Assembly: GCA_026710545.1 (NCBI GenBank)
Contig: JAPOQU010000079.1
Coordinates: 20,914 to 84,913, forward strand
Reading direction: 5' to 3'
Length of the DNA stretch: 64,000 nucleotides
Source of the DNA: Gammaproteobacteria bacterium
Lineage (GTDB): Bacteria > Pseudomonadota > Gammaproteobacteria > Eutrophobiales > Eutrophobiaceae
Shown here piece after piece: positions 55,655 through 64,000 of the stretch. A model generated the notes under the pieces. It searched no databases. It was not told where the DNA came from and saw only the letters and a list, made by a program, of their open reading frames with translations. The position numbers and the translations under genes are program-made. Positions within the stretch are counted from its first letter, which is position 1, and the number at the start of each line of letters is the position of its first letter.

Positions 55655-56082
55655 GTTTTGTAACCCTCGTCGATAGCAATGTCATCATTGACCTGGCCGA
55701 CCGCGGTTCGGAATGGAGCGAATGGGCTTTTGATGCCATCAGAGAGATGCGCAGGGCGACGACCCTGGTAATCAATCCTTTGATCTATGCGGAAGTTTCG
55801 GTTTATTGCAGTACGATTGAAGAAACGGAAGAAATCTTGCCCGTAAAGTTCTTTCGCAGGGAGCATCTTCCCTATGAGGCGGCTTTTCTTGCCGGTAAAT
55901 GTTTCCTGCAATACAGGAAAAGAGGGGGCGTAAGAACCTCTCCTCTGCCGGATTTCTACATAGGCGCCCACGCGGCTGTGATGAAATGGATTCTCCTGAC
56001 GCGCAATGAAAAGAACTACCGGACTTACTTTCCCGGACTGAAAATTGTAGCGCCGGATACACTTAAATCACAGTACCCCTGA
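55651..56082 (+). CDS. PIN-domain toxin
   Basis: 143 residues from a GTG start. TLVDSNVIIDLADRG supplies the first aspartate, INPLIYAEVSVYC the glutamate, and LPDFYIGAHAAVMKWILLTR the central aspartate. It pairs with the AbrB-type antitoxin. It differs clearly from the VapC at 54471, so the two are independent modules. Confidence 0.88.
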   Translation: MSFVTLVDSNVIIDLADRGSEWSEWAFDAIREMRRATTLVINPLIYAEVSVYCSTIEETEEILPVKFFRREHLPYEAAFLAGKCFLQYRKRGGVRTSPLPDFYIGAHAAVMKWILLTRNEKNYRTYFPGLKIVAPDTLKSQYP

Positions 56083-56202
56083 AGCTGCTGTATAGCCAGG
56101 CAATTGACGTTGTCTGCGTGCTATACTGCCGGTCTATAAAATTTATTTTCGTTACTATTGTAAGATTATCACTGTCCGAAGAACCGGCTGGATAATGGTC
56201 GG

Positions 56203-56454
56203 ATGTCGTCCTGCCAAGAGGTAATATCTGTGAATGCCAAACAATTAATAGATGAAGCTGTTTCCCTTCCCGTCGAAGAACGCGCGCTGGTGGTGGATTC
56301 TCTATTAAAGAGTTTTAATCTGACCAGCGCACACTTTGACGAGCAGTGGCTGACTGTCGCACGGACCAGGCTACGAGAGATGAGAACCGGTGATGTCAAG
56401 CCGGTTCCTGGTGAAGATGTATTTTCACGGATATGGAACAAACGCGAGAAATAA
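56203..56454 (+). CDS. Addiction-module antitoxin
   Basis: Up to 83 residues; a GTG at 56230 (VNAKQLIDEA) is an equally good start. AKQLIDEAVSLPVEERALVV and LLKSFNL are typical of the short helical addiction-module component family. It overlaps the toxin gene by 22 bp. Confidence 0.82.
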   Translation: MSSCQEVISVNAKQLIDEAVSLPVEERALVVDSLLKSFNLTSAHFDEQWLTVARTRLREMRTGDVKPVPGEDVFSRIWNKREK

Positions 56455-56741
56455 CAGTTCTATTCCATCCGGAAGCAGAAACAGAATTTAATGAAGCAAT
56501 CGGTTACTACGATGAGATTGAAGTAGAACTTGGTGATGATTTCGCAGATGAAGTGTATTCTGCCGTCCAACGAATAGTCGCGTTCCCCAAAGCATGGCCT
56601 GTTCTTGAAGGAGCTATCAGAAGGTCTCTGGTAAGACATTTTCCTTACGGGATACTCTACTCCGAAGAGCCGGGGGGGATTTACATCATCTCGGTAATGC
56701 ACCTTAACCGCTCTCCTGATTATTGGAAACATCGAAAGTAA
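56433..56741 (+). CDS. RelE/ParE-superfamily toxin
   Basis: 102 residues. LFHPEAETEFNEAIGYYDEI, a P-x-AWPVLEGAIRRSLVRHFPYG segment and the closing VMHLNRSPDYWKHR follow the RelE/ParE fold. It may inhibit gyrase or cleave mRNA. The degenerate palindrome GGGGACAGACACATTCCGTC starts at 56760 just after it. Confidence 0.85.
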   Translation: MEQTREITVLFHPEAETEFNEAIGYYDEIEVELGDDFADEVYSAVQRIVAFPKAWPVLEGAIRRSLVRHFPYGILYSEEPGGIYIISVMHLNRSPDYWKHRK

Positions 56742-56850
56742 TTTGCTATGTGTAAATTCGGGGACAGACACATTCCGTCCAACGAAAACAGATAGTTAGG
56801 ATGATCCGACCCCTTCCTCCTCCCGAAGGCCTTCCCGATAATTGCTCATT

Positions 56851-57369
56851 TTATTGCTTGCCGTTCAATGCGTCCAGGATTTGCCGCTTCCTGTCAGGAT
56901 TGTGTTTGTCGATATTCTTTTCATCAAACGGTTGCGAGCAGCAGAACTCAAACCGGTCGCCATCCCGCAGATACAGCAACTCTATCACCGTGCCTTCTTG
57001 ATACTCCTTATTTGCTTCAGAAATGTCATCCCCAGACTTATCGACCCATAGCTGCATTAACGGCGCAGTTAAATCAACCACTTCGCCTTGCTTCACGGCA
57101 CAAACCACGTGTGACCTGTAAGTCGGGCTACGCTTGCCAAACGTACCCACTGCGCCTTCAGTGAACGCAACAACATCCAGGTTTTTAAACACATCAATGT
57201 ACGCCCGGTCAATCTCATCGGCTATCGGCTCGCCCGTTAGCCGTTTGTACTCCGTCACACAAAGGGTTAATTCTTCATAGCCCCTTATCGACAAGGCATC
57301 CTCAGCCTCGCCACCCGGGACAGCCTGGGAGCAATAACACAACATCAATATTGGAATAAATATTCTCAT
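56851..57369 (-). CDS. Secreted hypothetical protein, possible RHS immunity protein
   Basis: 172 residues with a signal peptide (MRIFIPILMLCYCSQAVPGG). Four or five cysteines and a mixed alpha/beta composition are seen, but no known domain. It is encoded 36 bp downstream of the RHS tip on the same strand, the normal place of a cognate immunity gene. A periplasmic location would fit a toxin acting there. Inference only. Confidence 0.55.
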   Translation of the reverse strand: MRIFIPILMLCYCSQAVPGGEAEDALSIRGYEELTLCVTEYKRLTGEPIADEIDRAYIDVFKNLDVVAFTEGAVGTFGKRSPTYRSHVVCAVKQGEVVDLTAPLMQLWVDKSGDDISEANKEYQEGTVIELLYLRDGDRFEFCCSQPFDEKNIDKHNPDRKRQILDALNGKQ

Positions 57370-57404
57370 TGCAACACCCTGCCAGGGTCGGTGCCCGTTC
57401 TTCC

Positions 57405-60029
57405 TTAATCATAACAAGTCCCCGGACTGCATACACCAATCCTGACGGCATTGTTAATCTGCACACCCAGGTACAGCGCCTGGCGCGATGTGGCCATCCA
57501 CGCCATGTCTGATATGCCCGGACCACCTGTGTAATTAAAGAACTGATTTGAAAACACCAATTTACCGGAAGGATGCGTATGATAACCGATATAGTCGGGG
57601 TTCAGGCTGGCCGTGCCCGCACCGCCTATCACCGGAATGGTATACCTGTACCCGCCAGAGCCGGAATATATGCTGCCTGAAACCTCAAGTCCGTACTTCT
57701 GGGACAACGGCGCCGTTGCATTCAACACCTCCAGGGCTGCATCATCGACATACCGAAAGGTCCGCTCACCGTTTAGAATCCCTCTCTTCACAAGCTTGTC
57801 CAACTCTGCCTGAAGCGCATCCGGATCAGGCTCAACCATACCATCACCCGGGCCGGCAGAAACCATAGTGCTTCCAAGCACACGATGAACCGCACTGCTG
57901 AGCGTAAACGCAAACGCCGACGTCAAGGCCCCGTTGGCAAACTTGCCGCCGGTGATGCGGGACACGGTGCCGCCCACCACCGTTGAGGTGACAAACTTCC
58001 CGAATTTGCCCAGCCGCCCGTATTTGCCCAGCCGCTGGAACCAACCTGAGCTCGCCAGCGCGCCGCCCACCGTCGCACCTATCCCGGCCGCCACAAACCC
58101 GTGCCCGAAGTTGCCGCCCTGCAAGGTCGTGGTAATCCCCCCTATCACGCCCATCTGCAACCCGTACAGCAACACCTGTCCGAAAGTGGCATCTATCCCC
58201 GGAAACAGGCCGCCCGCCGCATAGGTGAAGGCCGCCGCGGACACCCCGGCCAGCAAGGCCTGGCCCAGGTTGCCGCCCCGTATCAGCACCTCCGTGCTCG
58301 CCCCCAGGCCGGCGCCGATGGCCGCCCCCTTCACCGCACAGGCCGGCCCGCAGGTGATGAGCCCGATGGCGCCGCCGAAGATGCCGCCAATCAGACCGCC
58401 GATATACCCGCTCGGGTCCGTCGCATTCAGCGGATTGTTCAGCACGTAGCTGTACCGGTTCCAACTCTGTGAGTAGTCGGGGAACTGTATCACCGGGTCG
58501 GCCTGCATGAAGCGTCCCAGTCTGGGGTCATAGATGCGCCCGTTCATGTGGATGATGCCCACCGCATCCAGCATCTCATGCCCGGTGAAGCCATACGGGG
58601 TAATGCTGCCGTGCCCGGTGTCCTTCAGCCGCATCAGCGCCAGCACGGTCCAGTCGTCCGGGGCCCGGCGCTGCCCCCAGGCATCGAAACTCATATCCTG
58701 CACCGCCGCCCCGGTGTTATCGGCGATGACATCCACACTGCCCAGGTGGTCATACAGCAGGTAGCGGGTGTCCTCCCCGGTGCGGGTATCGGTGTTGTCG
58801 TGTGTCTGCTCAATGAGCACCCCGTCGGCAACATAACGCTTCCAGGTGTAACTGCCGTCCGGGGCGATGACCTTCTCCACGTTGCCGAGGTACAGGGTGG
58901 TCGTCGTACTCGTGCCCGTGCCGACGCCCATCACCCCCGTGTCCGTGCGTTTGTAGCGGGTCCGCTCGGGGCCGTACACAAAGGCCGTGGTGTGCGTGCC
59001 TTTCTCAATGCTGGCCACCTTGTTGAAGGGGGTATAGGTCAGCGTGCGCCCGGCCCCGCCCAGCTGGTTGCCGTTGGCGTCATAGGTGTAGGTGTCACTG
59101 CCTGCCGTCGTGACCGCATGGGGGCCGGCGCTGCCCGCCCCGTAAGTATAGGCGCCCACCCCGGTCTTGCTCTTGATATTCCCCAGGGCGTCGTAGGTCA
59201 CGGCTTGTGGGGTCCGGCCGGTGACCTGCGCAGACGTCAACCGGTTCAGGTCGTCGTAGGCAAAGGTCTCCGTCAGCGTCTTGCCCACCGAGGTCTCGGT
59301 ACGCTCTGTGAGGTTGCCCATCTCGTCCCAGGTGTAGCCCAGGGCCTGTATCGTTCCCCCCATCACGTCCCGGCCGGTGATGGACTCAATGCGCCCGGTC
59401 TTTGCATTGAACGTCCGGGCCGTGCGCACCGCCTTGCCCCCCAACCGCTCCCCGGTCACGTTGCCGCGGGCGTCCTGGGATGTTATCTCCCGGTAGGTCT
59501 TCCTCGGGAGGTCGTTCAGGTACACCCCGTCCACCCACTTATACGCATAGCCCCACTGGTTGTACTGCACCTCGGTCACGTTGTCGGTCCAGGCCGCGGC
59601 GGCGTCGCTCGTACGCGTCGCATCGAACACCTGGTGCACCCGGCCGTACGCATCCCAGGTCTGCTTGCTGTAATAGGTCCCGTCCGTGCCCAGGTCGTGC
59701 GTGGTCGTGGCCGGGCGCCCCAGGGGGTCGTAGGTGTGCGTGCGCGTGGTCGTGTGCGTGAGCGTGTCCGTGGGCGTACGCGTAGTCGTGACGTGCGACA
59801 CCGTCTGCAACTGCCCCAGGCCGTTGGCCGGGTCGTAGGTCCAGGTTGCCGTAACGGTCTGCGTCCCGTCCGTGTCCGTGTCCGTGCGCGTGAGCACCCG
59901 CCCCAGGCCGTCGTAGGTCAGCGCCTGCACGTTCCCCACCGCATCGGTCTGCTTTACCAGCTCGTCAAAGCCATTGCAGGCATACCTCCACCTGCCCCGG
60001 TCGGGCAACCCGCGCCGCAGGTCTTCCAC
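57405..60029 (-). CDS. RHS repeat protein, C-terminal part with JAMM/DUF4329-like tip (frameshifted)
   Basis: 874 residues of YD repeats (YDGLGRVLTRTDTD and many similar) closing with the RHS core end GRIYDPRLGRFMQADPV and YVLNNPLNATDPSGY. After that comes a Gly/Ala-rich hydrophobic stretch and then a variable tip. The tip has YGLEVSGSIYSG, YIGYHTHPSGK and GISDMAW, an arrangement of Glu, H-x-H-P and Ser-Asp like JAMM peptidases or DUF4329. The apparent GTG start is an artefact: coding continues upstream in another frame at 59954-61489, so a single indel near 59970-60029 splits the gene. Confidence 0.82.
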   Translation of the reverse strand: MEDLRRGLPDRGRWRYACNGFDELVKQTDAVGNVQALTYDGLGRVLTRTDTDTDGTQTVTATWTYDPANGLGQLQTVSHVTTTRTPTDTLTHTTTRTHTYDPLGRPATTTHDLGTDGTYYSKQTWDAYGRVHQVFDATRTSDAAAAWTDNVTEVQYNQWGYAYKWVDGVYLNDLPRKTYREITSQDARGNVTGERLGGKAVRTARTFNAKTGRIESITGRDVMGGTIQALGYTWDEMGNLTERTETSVGKTLTETFAYDDLNRLTSAQVTGRTPQAVTYDALGNIKSKTGVGAYTYGAGSAGPHAVTTAGSDTYTYDANGNQLGGAGRTLTYTPFNKVASIEKGTHTTAFVYGPERTRYKRTDTGVMGVGTGTSTTTTLYLGNVEKVIAPDGSYTWKRYVADGVLIEQTHDNTDTRTGEDTRYLLYDHLGSVDVIADNTGAAVQDMSFDAWGQRRAPDDWTVLALMRLKDTGHGSITPYGFTGHEMLDAVGIIHMNGRIYDPRLGRFMQADPVIQFPDYSQSWNRYSYVLNNPLNATDPSGYIGGLIGGIFGGAIGLITCGPACAVKGAAIGAGLGASTEVLIRGGNLGQALLAGVSAAAFTYAAGGLFPGIDATFGQVLLYGLQMGVIGGITTTLQGGNFGHGFVAAGIGATVGGALASSGWFQRLGKYGRLGKFGKFVTSTVVGGTVSRITGGKFANGALTSAFAFTLSSAVHRVLGSTMVSAGPGDGMVEPDPDALQAELDKLVKRGILNGERTFRYVDDAALEVLNATAPLSQKYGLEVSGSIYSGSGGYRYTIPVIGGAGTASLNPDYIGYHTHPSGKLVFSNQFFNYTGGPGISDMAWMATSRQALYLGVQINNAVRIGVCSPGTCYD

Positions 60030-61489
60030 ACCGTGCCCGTGTAGGCGCCGTCCGCACGGCGCGTGAAATACAACCGGCCGCCGGGGGTGTAACTGTACGC
60101 GGTACTCACCGTGCGCAGGGGACTGGTGTTCACCACCTGCTCCGTTTGCGTCGGCAGCCCGTGTTTGTTGTACTCGGTCTGCTGTTGCCGCAACCGCCCC
60201 AGGCAGTCGTATTCCTTCACCACGAAGCGCCCGTAGGGGTCGTACGCCACCGGGTTCGTCTCGCAGCGGGTCGCCGTTGCACTGTCCGGGTCCGACCCCG
60301 AGGCCGCCTCCACCTCGGCCCGCACCCGGTTGCCGAACTTGTCGTAGTCGTAGGTGGTGGTGTGCGCCGGGATCTCAACAGCACCGTTCTTGTCCGGAAT
60401 CGCTTCCCGCACCGCCGTCTTCAGCAGGTTCTTCCTGTGGCCTTCGTCAGTGTAGTAGCTGAACGTCGAGGTGCGGCTGGCCGTGAGTTTGGCGTCGTAG
60501 TTATCGTCGTTGGCCGTCTCGTTGCGCGTGCGCGTCACCACGGTCCTGGTCAACCGCCCGAACTGCTGCGCCCGGTCGTCCGATCCGTAAGTATTCTCCG
60601 TCACTTGCCGGAAGCGCTTGCTGTTGGCATGGTCTTCGGTGGTGGCGGTGATGGTCGTCGGGTTGCCCCAGTCGTCCACCGCGGTGGTTGTGGTCACCGT
60701 GCTCAGCTTCGCCCCCGCCGTCGTCGTGCCGTTGGCTGTCCTCGGCAGGTCATAGACCTCTTCCACCGATTGCGCGAGATAGGGCTGCAACGCCCCCAGC
60801 CGGGCGCTGCCGTGCGCCGCCGCTAGCGCATCCCAGCCTTCGTCCGCGTCCGTCGTGGCGGCATCGTCCTCCACATAACCAAACAGCGCCCAGGTGTTCT
60901 GTGCCGCGCGCAGCAGCTTGCCTTCCACGCTCCTGACCTCGGTCCGGAGCGGCAGGCCGATGTAGGGGAAGTCCTGGCGGTACGTGGTTTCGGTCGAGAC
61001 TCCGGTCTGCAGGTCCATCGTGGTCAACGCCTTGAACCCCAGCAGGCCCCGGCCCGCCGCCTGTATCTTGCCCTGCTCGTACAGGTAGCAGATGCTGCTC
61101 TTGGCGTCCGTATTGCCCGCCGTCGGGGCGCTGGAGTCCACCCGGGTCACCACGTACAGCGGCCCCATCAATTCCAGCACCGGCCAGCAGACCGACAGGC
61201 TGCCCCAGGTGAAACAGCGCTCCTCCACGGTTTTGCTGGTGCGCACCTCGTCAATCCGGGCGTAGGCGTCCGTGACGCTCAACGACTCGTAACTGATGTC
61301 CGTCTCCGCATCCAGGCCGTTGGTGACGGTCGTGACGAGGTGCGCCCGTCCTGCCGTTTTGTGCCGGTACACCTTCAGGGTTTCCGTGCCGCCGTCGGAC
61401 TCGGGCACGTGCAGCAGGTCGCCGTTGCCGTCGCCGTCCATGTCCAGCGTAAAGAACTGCTCCTCGTCCTTGCCCGCGGTGGCGCGCAC
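59954..61489 (-). CDS. RHS repeat protein, N-terminal part (5'-truncated, frameshifted)
   Basis: 511 residues from a GTG, but the frame is open further upstream to about 61620 without a proper start or signal. FTLDMDGDGNGDLLHVPESD is an FG-GAP/VCBS-type repeat, followed by the RHS/YD-repeat shell. Reading then runs out of frame near 60000 (ending TGAGGGMPAMALTSW) where the next fragment begins. The part that would hold the export or TcdB-like domain is missing, so the gene is likely inactive. Confidence 0.78.
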   Translation of the reverse strand: MRATAGKDEEQFFTLDMDGDGNGDLLHVPESDGGTETLKVYRHKTAGRAHLVTTVTNGLDAETDISYESLSVTDAYARIDEVRTSKTVEERCFTWGSLSVCWPVLELMGPLYVVTRVDSSAPTAGNTDAKSSICYLYEQGKIQAAGRGLLGFKALTTMDLQTGVSTETTYRQDFPYIGLPLRTEVRSVEGKLLRAAQNTWALFGYVEDDAATTDADEGWDALAAAHGSARLGALQPYLAQSVEEVYDLPRTANGTTTAGAKLSTVTTTTAVDDWGNPTTITATTEDHANSKRFRQVTENTYGSDDRAQQFGRLTRTVVTRTRNETANDDNYDAKLTASRTSTFSYYTDEGHRKNLLKTAVREAIPDKNGAVEIPAHTTTYDYDKFGNRVRAEVEAASGSDPDSATATRCETNPVAYDPYGRFVVKEYDCLGRLRQQQTEYNKHGLPTQTEQVVNTSPLRTVSTAYSYTPGGRLYFTRRADGAYTGTVWKTCGAGCPTGAGGGMPAMALTSW

Positions 61490-61602
61490 CGGACAAACTC
61501 CGTGCCCGTGTCCTTGTCCGGCTGCCGGAACCCCTGCGCCGGAAACGCCTTCCTGATAGAATATCCCCCCATGGAAGAGGCCATGACCATTGATGACCGG
61601 GT

Positions 61603-61899
61603 GTGGACATAATATCGAGATTACCCGTGGTTGACCCTGAACAACAATTTCCGGCGAGCAAGAATGATTCTTCCCCGGACAAGGAAAATACGGACAAACA
61701 AGGGCCTTATCCTGAGTTGGCGGAAGAGTTCAGGCGTGCGGATATCCCGGTCCTGGATCAACAGGCAGCGGTTGACGTGCCGGAAGACACTATTCCGGCG
61801 CTTGAAGAAACCTGGGCCGCGTTTGAGAAAACCGTTCCCGTTCTTGAAGACACCGTTCCGGGACCAGGGACGGACTTCAAGTCCGTCCCCTCAGAATGA
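61603..61899 (+). CDS. Small acidic hypothetical protein ending in a palindrome-coded tail
   Basis: 98 codons from a GTG. The protein is rich in E, D and P (PALEETWAAFEKTVPVLEDT) with no recognised domain. Its last residues [10 protein letters not shown] come from the palindrome at 61866-61890. It could be a genuine short gene in front of valS or chance coding; no clear ribosome-binding site is present. Confidence 0.35.
   Translation: MDIISRLPVVDPEQQFPASKNDSSPDKENTDKQGPYPELAEEFRRADIPVLDQQAAVDVPEDTIPALEETWAAFEKTVPVLEDTVPGPGTDFKSVPSE
61866..61890. repeat. GGGACGGACTT palindrome, copy 1
   Basis: Arms GGGACGGACTT and AAGTCCGTCCC flank a single C (61867-61889). It codes GTDFKSVP in the plus frame of the small ORF. 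A second copy lies 176 bp downstream in valS. Confidence 0.9.
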
Positions 61900-61928
61900 C
61901 GAACTGACCGGTTTCCCCGGAAACGGCA

Positions 61929-64000
61929 ATGGACAAGACCTACGACCCGAAAACTATCGAGTCCCGCTGGTACGACGTGTGGGAACGGCAGGGATATTTC
62001 AAGCCCCGTATGGCGGACTTACAGCAACCGGGACAAAAACCGGGGACGGACTTCAAGTCCGTCCCCTTGACACGTTACAGCATCGCCCTGCCGCCGCCCA
62101 ACGTGACGGGCAGCCTGCACATGGGGCATGCCTTCCAGCAGACGCTGATGGATATATTGATCCGCTACCAGCGCATGCGCGGGACCGACACCTTGTGGCA
62201 ATGCGGAACCGACCACGCCGGCATCGCCACCCAGATGGTGGTGGAACGGCAACTGGAGAGCAAGGGCAAGTCACGGCATGACCTGGGCCGGGAAAAGTTC
62301 GTCGAGGCGGTGTGGGACTGGAAGCAGCATTCCGGGGACACCATCACCCGCCAGTCCCGGCGCCTGGGCGCGTCCATGGACTGGAGCCGGGAGCGTTTCA
62401 CCATGGACGAGGGCCTTTCCCATGCGGTGCAGGAAGTGTTTATCCGCCTGTATGACGAGGGCCTCATCTACCGCGGCAAGCGGCTGGTCAACTGGGACCC
62501 CGTGTTGCACACGGCCGTCTCCGACCTGGAAGTGCTGGCAGAGGAAGAAAAAGGGCATCTCTGGCATATTCGCTATCCACGCACTGACGGCAACGGCTGC
62601 CTGGTGGTGGCGACGACACGTCCCGAAACCATGCTGGGCGACACCGCGGTGGCGGTACACCCGGACGACGATCGTTACCGGGAACTGGTCGGCGGGACGG
62701 TGGAGCTGCCCCTGACGGGCCGCACCATCCCCGTTATTGCCGATGACCACGTGGACCCGGGTTTCGGGACCGGTTGTGTCAAAATCACGCCGGCCCATGA
62801 TTTCAACGATTATGAAATGGGGCAGCGCCATGACCTGCCGCTGTTGAACATCTTCACCGTTGACGCCGCGATCAATGAAAACGGTCCCGGCGCGTACCGG
62901 GGAATGGACCGCTACGATGCGCGCCGGGCGATCGTCAGGGACCTTGAAGCCCGGGAGTTGATCGAAAAAATCGAGGACCACTCCCTTGTGGCGCCGCGTG
63001 GAGACCGCTCCGGCGCGGTGATCGAGCCCTACCTGACCGACCAGTGGTACGTGAAGATCCAGCCGCTGGCCGACCCGGCCATCGCCGCGGTGGAGGACGG
63101 CGCCGTCCGCTTCGTGCCGGAGAACTGGTCCAGGACCTACTTCGAGTGGATGCGCAATATCAACGACTGGTGCATATCCCGCCAACTGTGGTGGGGACAT
63201 CGCATCCCGGCCTGGTACGACGCTGATGAAAATATCTACGTCGGAAAAGACGAGGCTCACGTCCGGAAAAAATACCGGCTCGGCGATTCCGTGGAACTGG
63301 CCCGGGACCCGGACGTGCTCGACACCTGGTTTTCCTCGGCGCTGTGGCCGTTCTCCACGCTGGGCTGGCCGGAACGGACGGGGGAGCTTGAACGGTTTTA
63401 CCCGACCAGCGTCCTGGTGACCGGTTTTGACATCATTTTCTTCTGGGTGGCCAGGATGATCATGATGGGTCTGAAGTTCATGGGCGACGTGCCGTTCAGG
63501 GAGGTTTACGTCACCGGCCTGGTGCGGGATTCCGAAGGGCAGAAGATGTCCAAGTCCAAGGGCAATATTCTGGACCCGCTGGACCTCATCGACGGTATCG
63601 AACTGGAAGCACTGGTGGCGAAACAGACCGGGAACCTGATGCAGCCGCAGTTGCAAGCGAGAATTGAAAAGGCGACGCGCAAACATTTCCCGGACGGCAT
63701 CCCTGCGTTCGGAACCGATGCGTTGCGTTTCACCTTCGCCCAGCTTGCCACCCAGGGGCGTGATATCCGTTTCGACACGGGCCGGATCCAGGGCTACCGC
63801 AATTTCTGCAACAAGCTCTGGAATGCGGCCCGTTATGTCCTGATGTGCGTTGAAGGACAGGAAGTTGATGCCAATACAGGCGATGTCCGGTACGGTACGG
63901 CGGAACGCTGGATCAGTACCCGGCTGGGCCGCACCACAGATCGGGTCGTCCAGGGAATTGCCGATTACCGTTTTGACCTTGCGGCCCAGGCCCTGTACGA
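61929..64000 (+). CDS. valS: Valyl-tRNA synthetase, N-terminal part, with repeat-coded insertion
   Basis: About 690 residues up to the window end. [16 protein letters not shown] is the HIGH motif, the editing domain follows ([19 protein letters not shown]), and [10 protein letters not shown] is the KMSKS loop. Residues 39-46 (GTDFKSVP) are coded by the palindrome at 62042-62066 and lie in a segment (about 27-48) that is longer than usual between the N-terminal helix and the first catalytic strand. Frame and motifs are otherwise intact, so the enzyme should work. An insertion of around 10-15 residues relative to typical ValS is inferred. Confidence 0.95.
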   Translation, partial: MDKTYDPKTIESRWYDVWERQGYFKPRMADLQQPGQKPGTDFKSVPLTRYSIALPPPNVTGSLHMGHAFQQTLMDILIRYQRMRGTDTLWQCGTDHAGIATQMVVERQLESKGKSRHDLGREKFVEAVWDWKQHSGDTITRQSRRLGASMDWSRERFTMDEGLSHAVQEVFIRLYDEGLIYRGKRLVNWDPVLHTAVSDLEVLAEEEKGHLWHIRYPRTDGNGCLVVATTRPETMLGDTAVAVHPDDDRYRELVGGTVELPLTGRTIPVIADDHVDPGFGTGCVKITPAHDFNDYEMGQRHDLPLLNIFTVDAAINENGPGAYRGMDRYDARRAIVRDLEARELIEKIEDHSLVAPRGDRSGAVIEPYLTDQWYVKIQPLADPAIAAVEDGAVRFVPENWSRTYFEWMRNINDWCISRQLWWGHRIPAWYDADENIYVGKDEAHVRKKYRLGDSVELARDPDVLDTWFSSALWPFSTLGWPERTGELERFYPTSVLVTGFDIIFFWVARMIMMGLKFMGDVPFREVYVTGLVRDSEGQKMSKSKGNILDPLDLIDGIELEALVAKQTGNLMQPQLQARIEKATRKHFPDGIPAFGTDALRFTFAQLATQGRDIRFDTGRIQGYRNFCNKLWNAARYVLMCVEGQEVDANTGDVRYGTAERWISTRLGRTTDRVVQGIADYRFDLAAQALY
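62042..62066. repeat. GGGGACGGACTT palindrome, copy 2, inside valS
   Basis: A perfect 25-bp palindrome (12-bp arms GGGGACGGACTT around one C). It is in frame within valS and gives codons 39-46. Copy 1 at 61866 gives the same peptide in the same frame. Confidence 0.92.

Noticed and set aside
58548..60044. 498-codon plus frame opposite the RHS gene
   Set aside because: Arg/Gly/Val-rich shadow; YD repeats on the minus strand explain the open frame.
62271..63686. 471-codon minus frame opposite valS
   Set aside because: Shadow of the synthetase, which shows HIGH and KMSKS motifs on the plus strand.

Overview
The window looks like chromosomal DNA of a heterotrophic, probably aquatic, gammaproteobacterium of moderately high GC. 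Housekeeping blocks typical of that class are present: tgt-queA, pcnB-folK-dNK-panB-panC, lptG-lptF, pepA-holC-valS, and split CinA domains. They are mixed with oligotroph-type catabolic genes: a leucine/isovalerate (liu) cluster, a TonB receptor with a quinoprotein amine dehydrogenase, and an SCP2/sulfotransferase/DUF1214 group.

Layout. 1-4.9 kb: liuR-liuA-liuB-liuC-liuD on the minus strand, with two LiuR-type palindromes (4467-4482, 4903-4916) and three intergenic repeat elements. 5-12.9 kb: tryptophan tryptophylquinone-type amine dehydrogenase light and heavy chains, a TonB-dependent receptor, a divergent TetR regulator, a TrpB2-like enzyme and a type II NADH dehydrogenase. 13-16.6 kb: accessory block (DUF4143 ATPase, VapBC-like pair, IstB scar, AAA15 ATPase). 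16.6-23.7 kb: HMG-CoA lyase, a flavin oxidase, a glycosyltransferase, an O-antigen ligase-like protein, tgt and queA.

23.7-33.5 kb is mainly foreign DNA. A 3.2 kb AT-rich island sits in the 3' end of tRNA-Leu(CAA), bounded by a 26-bp exact direct repeat, and carries a DUF4411/ImmA-IrrE toxin-antitoxin-like pair but no integrase. It is followed by Phd-Doc, a degenerate tRNA-Leu, and a probable defence segment: a nucleoside-phosphorylase-fold/TPR protein with an abutting ImmA/IrrE peptidase, and a ComEC-like metallo-beta-lactamase gene interrupted by one in-frame TAG next to a four-helix membrane protein.

33.8-53.6 kb returns to core-like genes. The usual pepA-holC-valS neighbourhood is split by about 8.3 kb (53.6-61.9 kb) of accessory DNA: a truncated GspE-type ATPase, a tandem-repeat coiled-coil protein, three toxin-antitoxin pairs, and a frameshifted, 5'-truncated RHS gene with a JAMM/DUF4329-like tip and a possible immunity gene. 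Short palindromic repeats of three families are scattered across the window. Some have become coding sequence: the end of queA, the end of a small ORF, and, most strikingly, an in-frame insertion near the N-terminus of valS.

The strongest candidates for something new are the phosphorylase-TPR/ImmA-IrrE pair, the amber-interrupted MBL/membrane-protein pair, and the protein-coding palindromes.
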